Source: Haloechinothrix aidingensis
GTDB lineage: Bacteria > Actinomycetota > Actinomycetes > Mycobacteriales > Pseudonocardiaceae
DNA length: 64,000 nucleotides
Reading direction: 5' to 3'
NCBI RefSeq assembly: GCF_013450155.1
Contig: NZ_JACCKD010000003.1
Span: 372,001 to 436,000, forward strand
Numbering within the stretch: the first letter of the stretch is position 1; every line of letters starts with the position of its first letter. A program made the position numbers and the translations under genes. Shown piece by piece: positions 56,065 through 64,000 of this stretch. The notes beneath the pieces are model-generated. The model was not told the origin of the DNA, ran no database searches, and worked only from the letters and a program-made list of their open reading frames with translations.

Positions 56065-57691
56065 GGCCGTCGCCGTCAACATCGTCAGCGCGGATCTCGA
56101 CGCCGCCGCACAACCGCTGATCGGCGAGGTCGTCGCGGACGGAGTCGCCTCCCGGATCGGCGCAGGAGATGCCACGCTGTGGGGAACCGGGGCCGAGGCG
56201 GAAGCCGCGATCCGGCTCGGATGGACCACCCTGCACCAGACCTCCCGGGCGTTGATCGGTGAGATCTCCGCCCTGCGGGACGAGCTGCACGCCGACGGCA
56301 TCGATCGCATCGTGCTGGCGGGCATGGGAGGTTCGTCGCTGGCACCGGAAGTGATCACCAACACCGAGGGCGTCGCGCTGACCGTGCTGGACACCACCGA
56401 TCCCGGTCAGGTCGCCGACGCCCTCGCCGGGGATCTGAGCCGGACGGCGCTGGTGGTCTCGTCCAAGTCCGGCGGCACGGTCGAGACCGACAGCCAGCGC
56501 CGGGTGTTCGCCGAGGCCATGGCAGCCGACGGGATCGACCCTGCCGCGCGCATGATCGTGGTCACCGACCCCGGTACCCCGCTGGCCGAGCTCGCCGAAC
56601 AGCAGGGATACCGCAGGGTGTTCCTGGCCGACCCGCACGTGGGTGGGCGCTACTCGGCGCTGACGGCCTTCGGCCTGGTCCCCGCCGGCCTGGCCGGAGC
56701 GGATGTGGCCAGGCTGCTCGATCAGGCCGCAGGCGCGGCGGACGCGCTGTCCGCGGACTCCGCGGACAACCCCGCGCACCGGCTGGGCTGCGCGCTGGCG
56801 GCGGCGCACACCGCCGGTGCCGAGAAGGTGGTGCTGACCAACACCGACCTGGGTGCTCCCGGTTCGCTCACCGGGTTCTGTGACTGGGTCGAACAGCTGC
56901 TCGCCGAGTCCACCGGCAAGCGCGGGACGGGCCTGCTGCCGGTCGTGGTGGAGAGCCCGGACGCGCCGGGCTTCCGGACACCCGGCGCGGACGCGACGCC
57001 GGTCGCGATCGGGCCCGCCCGTGACGGTGCCGCGCTCTCGACAGAAGGACCTCTCGGCGCGCAGTTCCTGCTCTGGGAGTACGCCACGGCGATCGCAGGA
57101 CGGCTACTCGGCATCAACCCCTTCGACCAGCCGGATGTCGAGGCCGCCAAGCATGCCACCCGTGCACTGCTCGACGGCGGCACCGGCGGTGCTGCCGGCC
57201 GGGCGCGCTCGGCGGGAAGCCCCGGCGTCGTCGACGGGGCCGTCGAGGTGTACACCGGAACGGGATCGGCGGCCGGGACCCTCGACGAGGCGCTGCGCGA
57301 GCTCCTCGCGGCCGTGCCCGTACGCGGCTACCTCGCCGTGCAGGCCTACCTCGACAGGCTCGACGACGCGTCCGCGTCACTGCTGCGTCCGGAGCTGGCC
57401 AAGCGCGCCGGTGTGCACGTCACCTTCGGATGGGGACCCCGGTTCCTGCACTCCACCGGCCAGTACCACAAGGGTGGCCATCCCAACGGCGCCTTCCTGC
57501 AGATCACCGGGGACGTCGACCACGACCTCGCCGTCCCGGAGATGCCGTACTCGCTGGCACAGCTGCAGCTGGCTCAGGCCGAGGGCGACGGTCAGGTGCT
57601 TGCCGAGCGCGGATTCGACGTGCTGCGCGTGCACCTGACCGATCGTGCCGCCGGGCTCGCCCAGCTGGTCGCCGCCATCGAGCGCCTGTAG
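56057..57691 (+). CDS. pgi: Glucose-6-phosphate isomerase (SIS-domain type)
   Basis: A 544-residue isomerase linking glucose 6-phosphate and fructose 6-phosphate. The SIS core shows [21 protein letters not shown], then [15 protein letters not shown], and the C-terminal [25 protein letters not shown] with [22 protein letters not shown]. This form, placed after tal and in some bacteria fused to it, differs in sequence from the E. coli-like Pgi. Start overlaps tal by eight bases, so the genes are probably coupled. Its presence lets triose and hexose from the pentose pathway re-enter glucose 6-phosphate for zwf. Confidence 0.93.
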   Translation: MGEAVAVNIVSADLDAAAQPLIGEVVADGVASRIGAGDATLWGTGAEAEAAIRLGWTTLHQTSRALIGEISALRDELHADGIDRIVLAGMGGSSLAPEVITNTEGVALTVLDTTDPGQVADALAGDLSRTALVVSSKSGGTVETDSQRRVFAEAMAADGIDPAARMIVVTDPGTPLAELAEQQGYRRVFLADPHVGGRYSALTAFGLVPAGLAGADVARLLDQAAGAADALSADSADNPAHRLGCALAAAHTAGAEKVVLTNTDLGAPGSLTGFCDWVEQLLAESTGKRGTGLLPVVVESPDAPGFRTPGADATPVAIGPARDGAALSTEGPLGAQFLLWEYATAIAGRLLGINPFDQPDVEAAKHATRALLDGGTGGAAGRARSAGSPGVVDGAVEVYTGTGSAAGTLDEALRELLAAVPVRGYLAVQAYLDRLDDASASLLRPELAKRAGVHVTFGWGPRFLHSTGQYHKGGHPNGAFLQITGDVDHDLAVPEMPYSLAQLQLAQAEGDGQVLAERGFDVLRVHLTDRAAGLAQLVAAIERL

Positions 57692-57695
57692 GCCG

Positions 57696-59257
<1,562 letters not shown>

Positions 59258-59261
<4 letters not shown>

Positions 59262-60208
59262 TCGTCGACCTTCCCGAGACCACCACATCGCAGGTCAACG
59301 AGCGCCTCGTCGAGCTGCGCGAGCACGGCGGCCAGGTGGCCCTCGGCAGGGTACTCACCCTGGTCGTCCCCCTCGACGGCCACGACGGTGTGGAGCAGGC
59401 GATCAGCGCCGCGAACGAGGCAAGCCGGGAACATCCCTGCCGGATCCTGGTGACGGTCAGCGGCTCACCGGAGGCCGCCACCAGGATCGACGGGCAGATC
59501 CGCATCGGCGGCGATGCCGGGGCGAGCGAGGTGGTCGTGTTCTGGCTGTCCGGTGAGCTCGTGCGGCACGCCGAGAGTGCCGTCGTACCGTTGCTGCTTC
59601 CGGACGCGCCCATCGTCACGTGGTGGCCGTCGTTCGGGCCGCAGGCCCCGATCCGGCACCCGCTCGGGGCGCTCGCGCAGCGACGGATCACTGATTCGGA
59701 GGCCGAGCACGACCCTCTCACCGCGCTGCGCGCACGGGCACGCTCGTACTGCCCCGGCGACACGGACCTGGCGTGGGCGCGGTTGACATACTGGCGTGCC
59801 CAGCTGGTCGCGGCACTCGACCTGCCGCCGTACGAGGACGTGACCGCGGCCAGGATCACCGGCGAGCCACGGTCGCCCTCGGTGCATCTGCTCGCGGGCT
59901 GGCTCGCCGAGTACCTGGGCGTGCGCGTGCGCGTATCCGACAATCCCGCGAGCGGCGCGACAGTGGGCGGCATCACCGCCGTGGCGCTCGACCGCCCGTC
60001 GGGGCCCGTCGAGCTGTACCGTCCCGACGGTCGCGTCGGCACGCTCACCCAACCCGACCAGCCGCCCAGGACGATCGCGTTGCCACGCCGCACGACGGCG
60101 CAGACGCTTACCGAGGAGCTGCGGCGGCTGGAGACCGACGAGGTCTACGGGGTGGCGCTGCATGGCACGGCCAACCGCACCGACGACGGAACGGGGACGG
60201 ACTCATGA
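59258..60208 (+). CDS. opcA: OpcA, glucose-6-phosphate dehydrogenase assembly protein
   Basis: A 316-residue protein of the OpcA family, needed in cyanobacteria and actinobacteria for full activity of Zwf. It begins IVDLPETTTSQVNERLVELREHGG, followed by TLVVPLDGHDGVEQAISAANEASREHPCRILV and the region LPDAPIVTWWPSFGP, the hallmark of the family. GTG at 59258 overlaps zwf (GTGA) and its stop overlaps pgl (ATGA), so all three are translationally coupled. No catalytic function is known. Confidence 0.94.
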
Positions 60209-60984
60209 CGACCACACCGCAGGTGCTCGTGCACGACAACGCGGAGGCGCTCGCCGCGGCGGGCGCCGCGCGGCTGGTTACCACCGTGCTCGACACGCAG
60301 GCCGCGCGCGGTTCGGCGTCGATCGCTCTTACCGGAGGCGGCATCGGAATCGCCGTGCTCGCCGAGCTCGCGCGGTCCGCGGCGGCACAGGCCGTCGACT
60401 GGGATCGCCTCGACATCTTCTGGGGTGACGATCGCTTCGTTCCCGCGGGCGACGCGGAACGCAACGAGAAGCAGGCCAGGGAAGCGCTGCTGGACCATGT
60501 CCCCGCCGACCCGCGGCGGATCCACGCGATGCCGCCCTCGGACGGCGAGTTCGCAGGCGACCCCGATGCCGCGGCCGAGTGGTACGAACGCCGGATCCGC
60601 GGGCACGGCCGTACCGGCGGTGCCGAGACGGCGCGTGGCGGGACAGGGTGGTTCGACGTGGTCCTGCTCGGCGTGGGCGGTGAGGGCCATGTGGCCTCGA
60701 TATTCCCGGAATCACCTGCCGTACGCGAGACAGAACGGCTGGTCGTGGCCGTGCGCGACTGCCCGAAGCCTCCCCCGACCAGGATCTCGCTGTCCCTGCC
60801 TGCCATCCGCAGCGCCACCGAGGTGTGGGTGATCGCCTCCGGTGCCGGCAAGGCCGACGTGCTCGCGGACGCCTATGCCGGAGCGCCGGAAAGCCGGATG
60901 CCGGTCGCAGGCGCGTGCGGCCGCGCGCACACCCGCTGGCTGCTCGATCGCGACGCCGCCGCCGGTCTCCCGCGCTCTGAATGA
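60205..60984 (+). CDS. pgl: 6-Phosphogluconolactonase
   Basis: A 259-residue lactonase of the NagB/SOL family that opens 6-phosphogluconolactone. It shows SIALTGGGIGIAVLAEL, DIFWGDDRFVP and FDVVLLGVGGEGHVASIFPE, with VWVIASGAGKAD near the end. Its reaction product feeds either the pentose phosphate route or Edd/Eda at the other end of the window. The TGA stop (60982-60984) lies inside the left arm of dispersed repeat copy D. The last gene of the six-gene operon. Confidence 0.94.
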   Translation: MTTTPQVLVHDNAEALAAAGAARLVTTVLDTQAARGSASIALTGGGIGIAVLAELARSAAAQAVDWDRLDIFWGDDRFVPAGDAERNEKQAREALLDHVPADPRRIHAMPPSDGEFAGDPDAAAEWYERRIRGHGRTGGAETARGGTGWFDVVLLGVGGEGHVASIFPESPAVRETERLVVAVRDCPKPPPTRISLSLPAIRSATEVWVIASGAGKADVLADAYAGAPESRMPVAGACGRAHTRWLLDRDAAAGLPRSE

Positions 60985-61024
60985 CGCGTTCAGCTCGCGT
61001 CGTGGACTGACAGCGTCATTCAGC
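60976..61024. repeat. Dispersed 21-7-21 inverted repeat, copy D
   Basis: Left arm 60976-60996 (TCTGAATGACGCGTTCA at its start), 7-base centre 60997-61003, right arm 61004-61024 (GGACTGACAGCGTCATTCAGC is its 21-base complement). Sixteen of 21 positions pair by Watson-Crick rules plus one G-U. The pgl stop codon lies within the left arm, as the eda stop does in copy A. It likely ends the tkt-pgl operon. Confidence 0.85.
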
Positions 61025-61157
61025 ACACACGTGGGGTGTTTGCACGCGCACATTTCCGTAGTCGGTGGCGGTTCGCGCGTCCCGGACTCGCTGTGACGGA
61101 CTCCCCCTCTCGTAGAGGGACTGACAGCGACAGCTGAGGAACCGGAGGCCTGCCACA

Positions 61158-62354
61158 GTGCAGACGTACGGACTGGCGGGGTCGGCGTTGCAACACAACG
61201 TCCGGCTGAGCGAGCGCACCGGCCACTCGTGCACGCCTACCCGATCGGCGAGCCTGCCGTCCTGGCGGCTCATGCGCGCGTGCGCGGCCCACGCAGCGGT
61301 CGTGATGGTGGCCGCACTCGAGGTTCCGCTCCGCCTTCCCCCCGACGCGCCCGTACCCGCCGTGGTGTGCTCGGCCCTGGCCTGCGCCGTACTGCTCGCG
61401 CGCAACGCCTACCCGCGAGTGACGCTGCTGGCCACCATGCCGGGTATGGTCCTCGGCTGGTCGTTGCTTGCCACCATGATCGCGCTCGGCCACGTCGCCT
61501 ACCGTACGAGCTCGCCGCACCGGTCGTACGCCGCGCTGGCGCTGGTCGTGCTCGCTGCCGTCCCGGCCTGGCTGGTGACCCCGGGCTTCGACGGGGGCTG
61601 GCGCGAGCGCGTGCTCGGCACGGGGACCTCGATCATCCTTGCGGCCGGTGCCTACGCCATCGGCGTGCTCGCGGCGCAGCGTCGTGCCTGGCGCGAACGC
61701 GCCGCCGAGGCCGCCGAGCTACAGGAGCAGGACCGGCAAGCGCACCAGCGCAGCGCACGGCACGAGGAGCGTGCCCGGCTGGCTCGCGAGATGCACGACG
61801 TGGTCGCGCACGACATCACGCTCATCACCATGCAGGCCAACGTGCTCGAGTCGGCACCGACGCTGGAATCAGCTCGGGAGTCGGGCTCGGTCATTCACCA
61901 GCTCAGCTCCCGCACGCTCCACGAGCTCCGCTCGGTGATCAGCATGCTGCGGGACAACCCCGCCGAGGAGCCCCGGCGGCACGGGCTCGACGAGCTCGCG
62001 GAGCTGGCGGAGACGATCGGGGTACCGGTGCGGATGCAGCCCACCATGCCGCCGGAACGGATCCCCGAGGACGTGAGCACGGCGATTTACCGCACCGTGC
62101 AGGAGTCGTTGATCAACGTGCGTAAGCACGCGCCCGGGGCTACGGCGACCGTACGGTTGGGCTCGGATCACGAAGCCGTCTGGGTCGAGATCCGCAACTC
62201 GCCGAGAACCGGCCCGGCGCATACGGCGCCGTCCGGCGGCTACGGGCTCGCCGGGCTCGCGGAACGAGCCATGCAGCTCGATGGCACGTTCCACGCACGA
62301 TCGACAGACGACGGGGGTTTCGAGGTGTCGGCGCGGTACCCGCTACGGCGATGA
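61158..62354 (+). CDS. Sensor histidine kinase (NarL/DesK-type), orphan
   Basis: A 398-residue membrane histidine kinase. The N-terminal ~200 residues contain about four to five hydrophobic helices and no large extracytoplasmic loop, so it may sense a membrane or intracellular signal. The dimerisation motif HEERARLAREMHDVVAHDITLI carries the phospho-accepting His of the HisKA_3 class. The ATPase has VQESLINVRKHAPGATATV and SGGYGLAGLAERA. GTG at 61158 with GGAGG ribosome site nine bases upstream. No response regulator gene is adjacent, which is unusual for this class. Confidence 0.88.
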   Translation: MQTYGLAGSALQHNVRLSERTGHSCTPTRSASLPSWRLMRACAAHAAVVMVAALEVPLRLPPDAPVPAVVCSALACAVLLARNAYPRVTLLATMPGMVLGWSLLATMIALGHVAYRTSSPHRSYAALALVVLAAVPAWLVTPGFDGGWRERVLGTGTSIILAAGAYAIGVLAAQRRAWRERAAEAAELQEQDRQAHQRSARHEERARLAREMHDVVAHDITLITMQANVLESAPTLESARESGSVIHQLSSRTLHELRSVISMLRDNPAEEPRRHGLDELAELAETIGVPVRMQPTMPPERIPEDVSTAIYRTVQESLINVRKHAPGATATVRLGSDHEAVWVEIRNSPRTGPAHTAPSGGYGLAGLAERAMQLDGTFHARSTDDGGFEVSARYPLRR

Positions 62355-62388
62355 CGGGCCGGGCCCGCACCGTGTGCCTGCCTGGCGC

Positions 62389-62730
62389 CTACCGTCCGCG
62401 GCGTTCCTGGATCCGTTCGAGCGCCTCGGCCAGGATGGCCTGGCCCTCCTCCTCGCTGCGCCGCTCCTGAACGTAGGCGAAGTGCGACTTGTACGGCTCG
62501 GTACGCCGGGCCTCCGGCGGGTTGTCCCGGTCACGGCCGGCGGGTACGCCACACCGCTGGCACTCCCATTCCCGCGGAGCATCGGCGTCGGTCGCGAACG
62601 CCGGAGTCGACTCGTGCCCGTTGGCACACCAGTAGGAGACCACGCGGCGCGGCGCGGACTCACCACGCTCCGCCTCCCCCGCCGGACCGGACCCGACCTT
62701 GGAGCCTCGAATTGCCTGCCCGTCTGCCAT
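62389..62730 (-). CDS. rbpA: RNA polymerase-binding protein RbpA
   Basis: A 113-residue actinobacterial transcription activator that stabilises the open promoter complex with the main sigma factor. It has the zinc-binding cysteines in YWCANGHESTPAF and EWECQRCGVPAG, a basic linker and the C-terminal sigma-binding helices (PYKSHFAYVQERRSEEEGQAILAEALERI). The start is the ATG at 62730; the N-terminal tail (residues 1-30) is variable. It lies six bases downstream of secG on the same strand. Convergent with the kinase. Confidence 0.95.
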   Translation of the reverse strand: MADGQAIRGSKVGSGPAGEAERGESAPRRVVSYWCANGHESTPAFATDADAPREWECQRCGVPAGRDRDNPPEARRTEPYKSHFAYVQERRSEEEGQAILAEALERIQERRGR

Positions 62731-62736
62731 GCTTCA

Positions 62737-62967
62737 CTACACCTTCATGAGCAGGCCGATACCGGCGATCGAGATCACCCACACGGCACCGATGGCCAAC
62801 GTGATCCTGTCCAGATTTTTCTCGGCCATACTCGAACCGGCGAGGCTGGACTGCGTTCCGCCGCCGAACAGCGACGACAACCCCCCGCCGCGGCCCTTGT
62901 GCAAGAGTACCGCTGTGATCAGCGCGAGACTGCTGAGCACCAGAAGTACCCGCAGGAAGAATTCCAT
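62737..62967 (-). CDS. secG: SecG preprotein translocase subunit
   Basis: A 76-residue membrane protein with two helices (about 3-20 and 55-74) joined by a glycine-rich cytoplasmic loop GRGGGLSSLFGGGTQSSLAGSS, the SecG hallmark. It assists the SecYEG export channel. ATG at 62967. The order pgk-tpiA-secG is common in actinobacteria, and the three genes are on one strand here. Just 84 bases separate it from tpiA. Confidence 0.95.
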   Translation of the reverse strand: MEFFLRVLLVLSSLALITAVLLHKGRGGGLSSLFGGGTQSSLAGSSMAEKNLDRITLAIGAVWVISIAGIGLLMKV

Positions 62968-63051
62968 GTCGTCCTCACGATGTGACGTCGAGCCAGCCGG
63001 GCCGACCCCAGTGGACCGTATCGGCTACCAGGCTACCCGGTGACGAGCAGG

Positions 63052-63837
63052 TTACGGCAGCGGGCCACCAGCGGCGAGCGCGCAGAGCTTGGTGAACTCC
63101 TCGGCGTCGAGGCTGGCTCCCCCGACCAGCGCCCCGTCGATGTTCGACTGCTGGACGAGTTCACCGATGTTCTTCGACTTCACCGAGCCGCCGTAGAGCA
63201 CCCGGACCTGCCGGGCCACCTCGTCACCGTAGTCACCGGACAGCCGTTCCCGAAGCGCGGCGCAGACCTCCTCGGCGTCGGCCGGTGTGGCGACCCGCCC
63301 CGTACCGATCGCCCATACGGGCTCGTAAGCGATGACGCAGTTGCCTGCCTGCGCGGCGCTCACACCCTTGAGCGCGGCGCCGAGCTGCTCGGTGGTGTGC
63401 TCGAGATGCGCGTTCTGTTCCCGCACCTCCAGGCTCTCCCCCACGCACAGGATCGGCGTCATCCCGTTGGCCAGCGTGGCACGTACCTTGGCGTTGACCA
63501 GCTCGTCCGTCTCACCGTGATGCTCACGCCGCTCCGAATGCCCGACGACGACGAACGAGCACCCGAGCTTGGCCAGCATGGCGCCGGACACCTCGCCGGT
63601 GTAAGCGCCCGACTCGTGCGCCGAGACATCCTGAGCGCCGTGCGTGACGGACAGCTTGTCCCCCTCGATCAGGGTCTGCACGCTGCGGATGTCGGTGAAC
63701 GGGGGCAGCACCGCGACGTCCACGCTGTTGAAGTACTTCTCCGGCAGCGTGAACGCGATCTTCTGCACCAGCGCGATCGCCTCGAGATGGTTCAGGTGCA
63801 TCTTCCAGTTGCCCGCGATCAACGGCTTGTCGGTCAC
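63052..63837 (-). CDS. tpiA: Triosephosphate isomerase
   Basis: A 261-residue TIM-barrel enzyme interconverting dihydroxyacetone phosphate and glyceraldehyde 3-phosphate. Catalytic residues lie in [10 protein letters not shown] (Lys), [14 protein letters not shown] (His) and [22 protein letters not shown] (Glu with flexible loop 6). [13 protein letters not shown] is the phosphate-binding loop. The GTG at 63837 overlaps the pgk stop (GTGA). It connects the Entner-Doudoroff product to lower glycolysis. Confidence 0.96.
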   Translation of the reverse strand: MTDKPLIAGNWKMHLNHLEAIALVQKIAFTLPEKYFNSVDVAVLPPFTDIRSVQTLIEGDKLSVTHGAQDVSAHESGAYTGEVSGAMLAKLGCSFVVVGHSERREHHGETDELVNAKVRATLANGMTPILCVGESLEVREQNAHLEHTTEQLGAALKGVSAAQAGNCVIAYEPVWAIGTGRVATPADAEEVCAALRERLSGDYGDEVARQVRVLYGGSVKSKNIGELVQQSNIDGALVGGASLDAEEFTKLCALAAGGPLP

Positions 63838-64000
63838 GCGGCACCCCCTTCTTCGAGAATCGTGACCCCGGGCAGTTCCTTGCCCTCGAGAAACTCGAGC
63901 GACGCTCCGCCGCCCGTGGATATGTGCCCGAACCGCTCGTCGGGCAGTCCGAGCGTACGCACCGCCGCGGCCGAGTCTCCGCCGCCGACGACGCTGAACC
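63834..64000 (-). CDS. pgk: Phosphoglycerate kinase, C-terminal end (cut by window end)
   Basis: The final ~55 codons of phosphoglycerate kinase, which makes ATP and 3-phosphoglycerate. The nucleotide-binding motif [14 protein letters not shown] and the late signature [22 protein letters not shown] are complete. The TGA stop (63836-63834) overlaps the tpiA GTG. The N-terminal domain lies beyond the window edge. Confidence 0.93.
   Translation of the reverse strand, partial: FSVVGGGDSAAAVRTLGLPDERFGHISTGGGASLEFLEGKELPGVTILEEGGAA

Noticed and set aside
52807-56397. A very long open frame on the minus strand opposite tkt and tal (about 1196 codons)
   Set aside because: It mirrors two certain genes, its translation has no domain and is rich in Arg, Gly, Pro and Val, as expected opposite high-GC coding DNA.

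Overview
The window is chromosomal DNA from a high-GC Gram-positive bacterium of the Actinomycetota, most likely a Pseudonocardiales-type actinomycete. The base composition is strongly GC-rich, GTG starts are frequent, and neighbouring genes often overlap by four bases (ATGA or GTGA). The gene content also fits: RbpA, an actinobacterial HelD, acVLRF1, OpcA, a mycothiol-type DinB protein and SufR. The block ctaA - qor - ctaB - tkt - tal - zwf - opcA - pgl - secG - tpiA - pgk follows the order known from mycobacteria, with pgi, helD, a histidine kinase and other genes added. No tRNA, rRNA, CRISPR array, insertion sequence or prophage was seen. Genus cannot be fixed from the sequence alone.

Layout. 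1-3571: end of edd, then eda (Entner-Doudoroff pathway), a sodium-dependent (NSS) transporter and a 44-residue MetS-type partner. 3606-8694: a flavin monooxygenase, an acetoacetate decarboxylase-like protein, a TrmB/LuxR-type regulator, two TetR regulators and a tandem ABM-like protein. 8050-18217 (minus): an eight-gene operon with a DinB protein, an AtuA-like protein, two acyl-CoA dehydrogenases, both subunits of a biotin-dependent acyl-CoA carboxylase, an SDR and a TetR. A cytochrome P450 diverges from it. 20119-26504: a PAS protein with degenerate GGDEF and EAL domains, a peroxiredoxin, an LCP cell-wall ligase, a hydrolase and an ABC exporter. 26993-31510 (minus): a small HTH protein, an ABC-F ATPase, acVLRF1 peptidyl-tRNA hydrolase and a dNTPase. 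31592-35984: an orphan lycopene cyclase, a LemA/M48 protease pair and an ECF sigma remnant. 36045-42582 (minus): sufR-B-D-C-S-U-T. 42757-52275: ABC transporter, ctaA, ATP-grasp protein, qor, FKBP lipoprotein, helD and ctaB. 52792-60984: tkt-tal-pgi-zwf-opcA-pgl. 61158-64000: orphan histidine kinase, rbpA, secG, tpiA and the end of pgk.

How the genes work together. Zwf and Pgl make 6-phosphogluconate, which Edd and Eda would split to pyruvate and glyceraldehyde 3-phosphate. Tkt, Tal, Pgi, TpiA and Pgk connect this to the pentose phosphate pathway and glycolysis. The suf operon builds Fe-S clusters, including the one Edd is expected to need, under a SufR that appears to repress itself through a box overlapping its start codon. 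CtaB and CtaA make heme A for cytochrome oxidase.

The most unusual signal is a dispersed 49-base element with a fixed 21-7-21 inverted-repeat architecture. Four copies lie at gene ends, and two of them contain the stop codon of the preceding gene. Other structures worth a second look are competing hairpins ahead of the NSS transporter, a 15-bp stem in the tkt leader and a perfect 14-bp inverted repeat at the broken end of the sigma-factor remnant.
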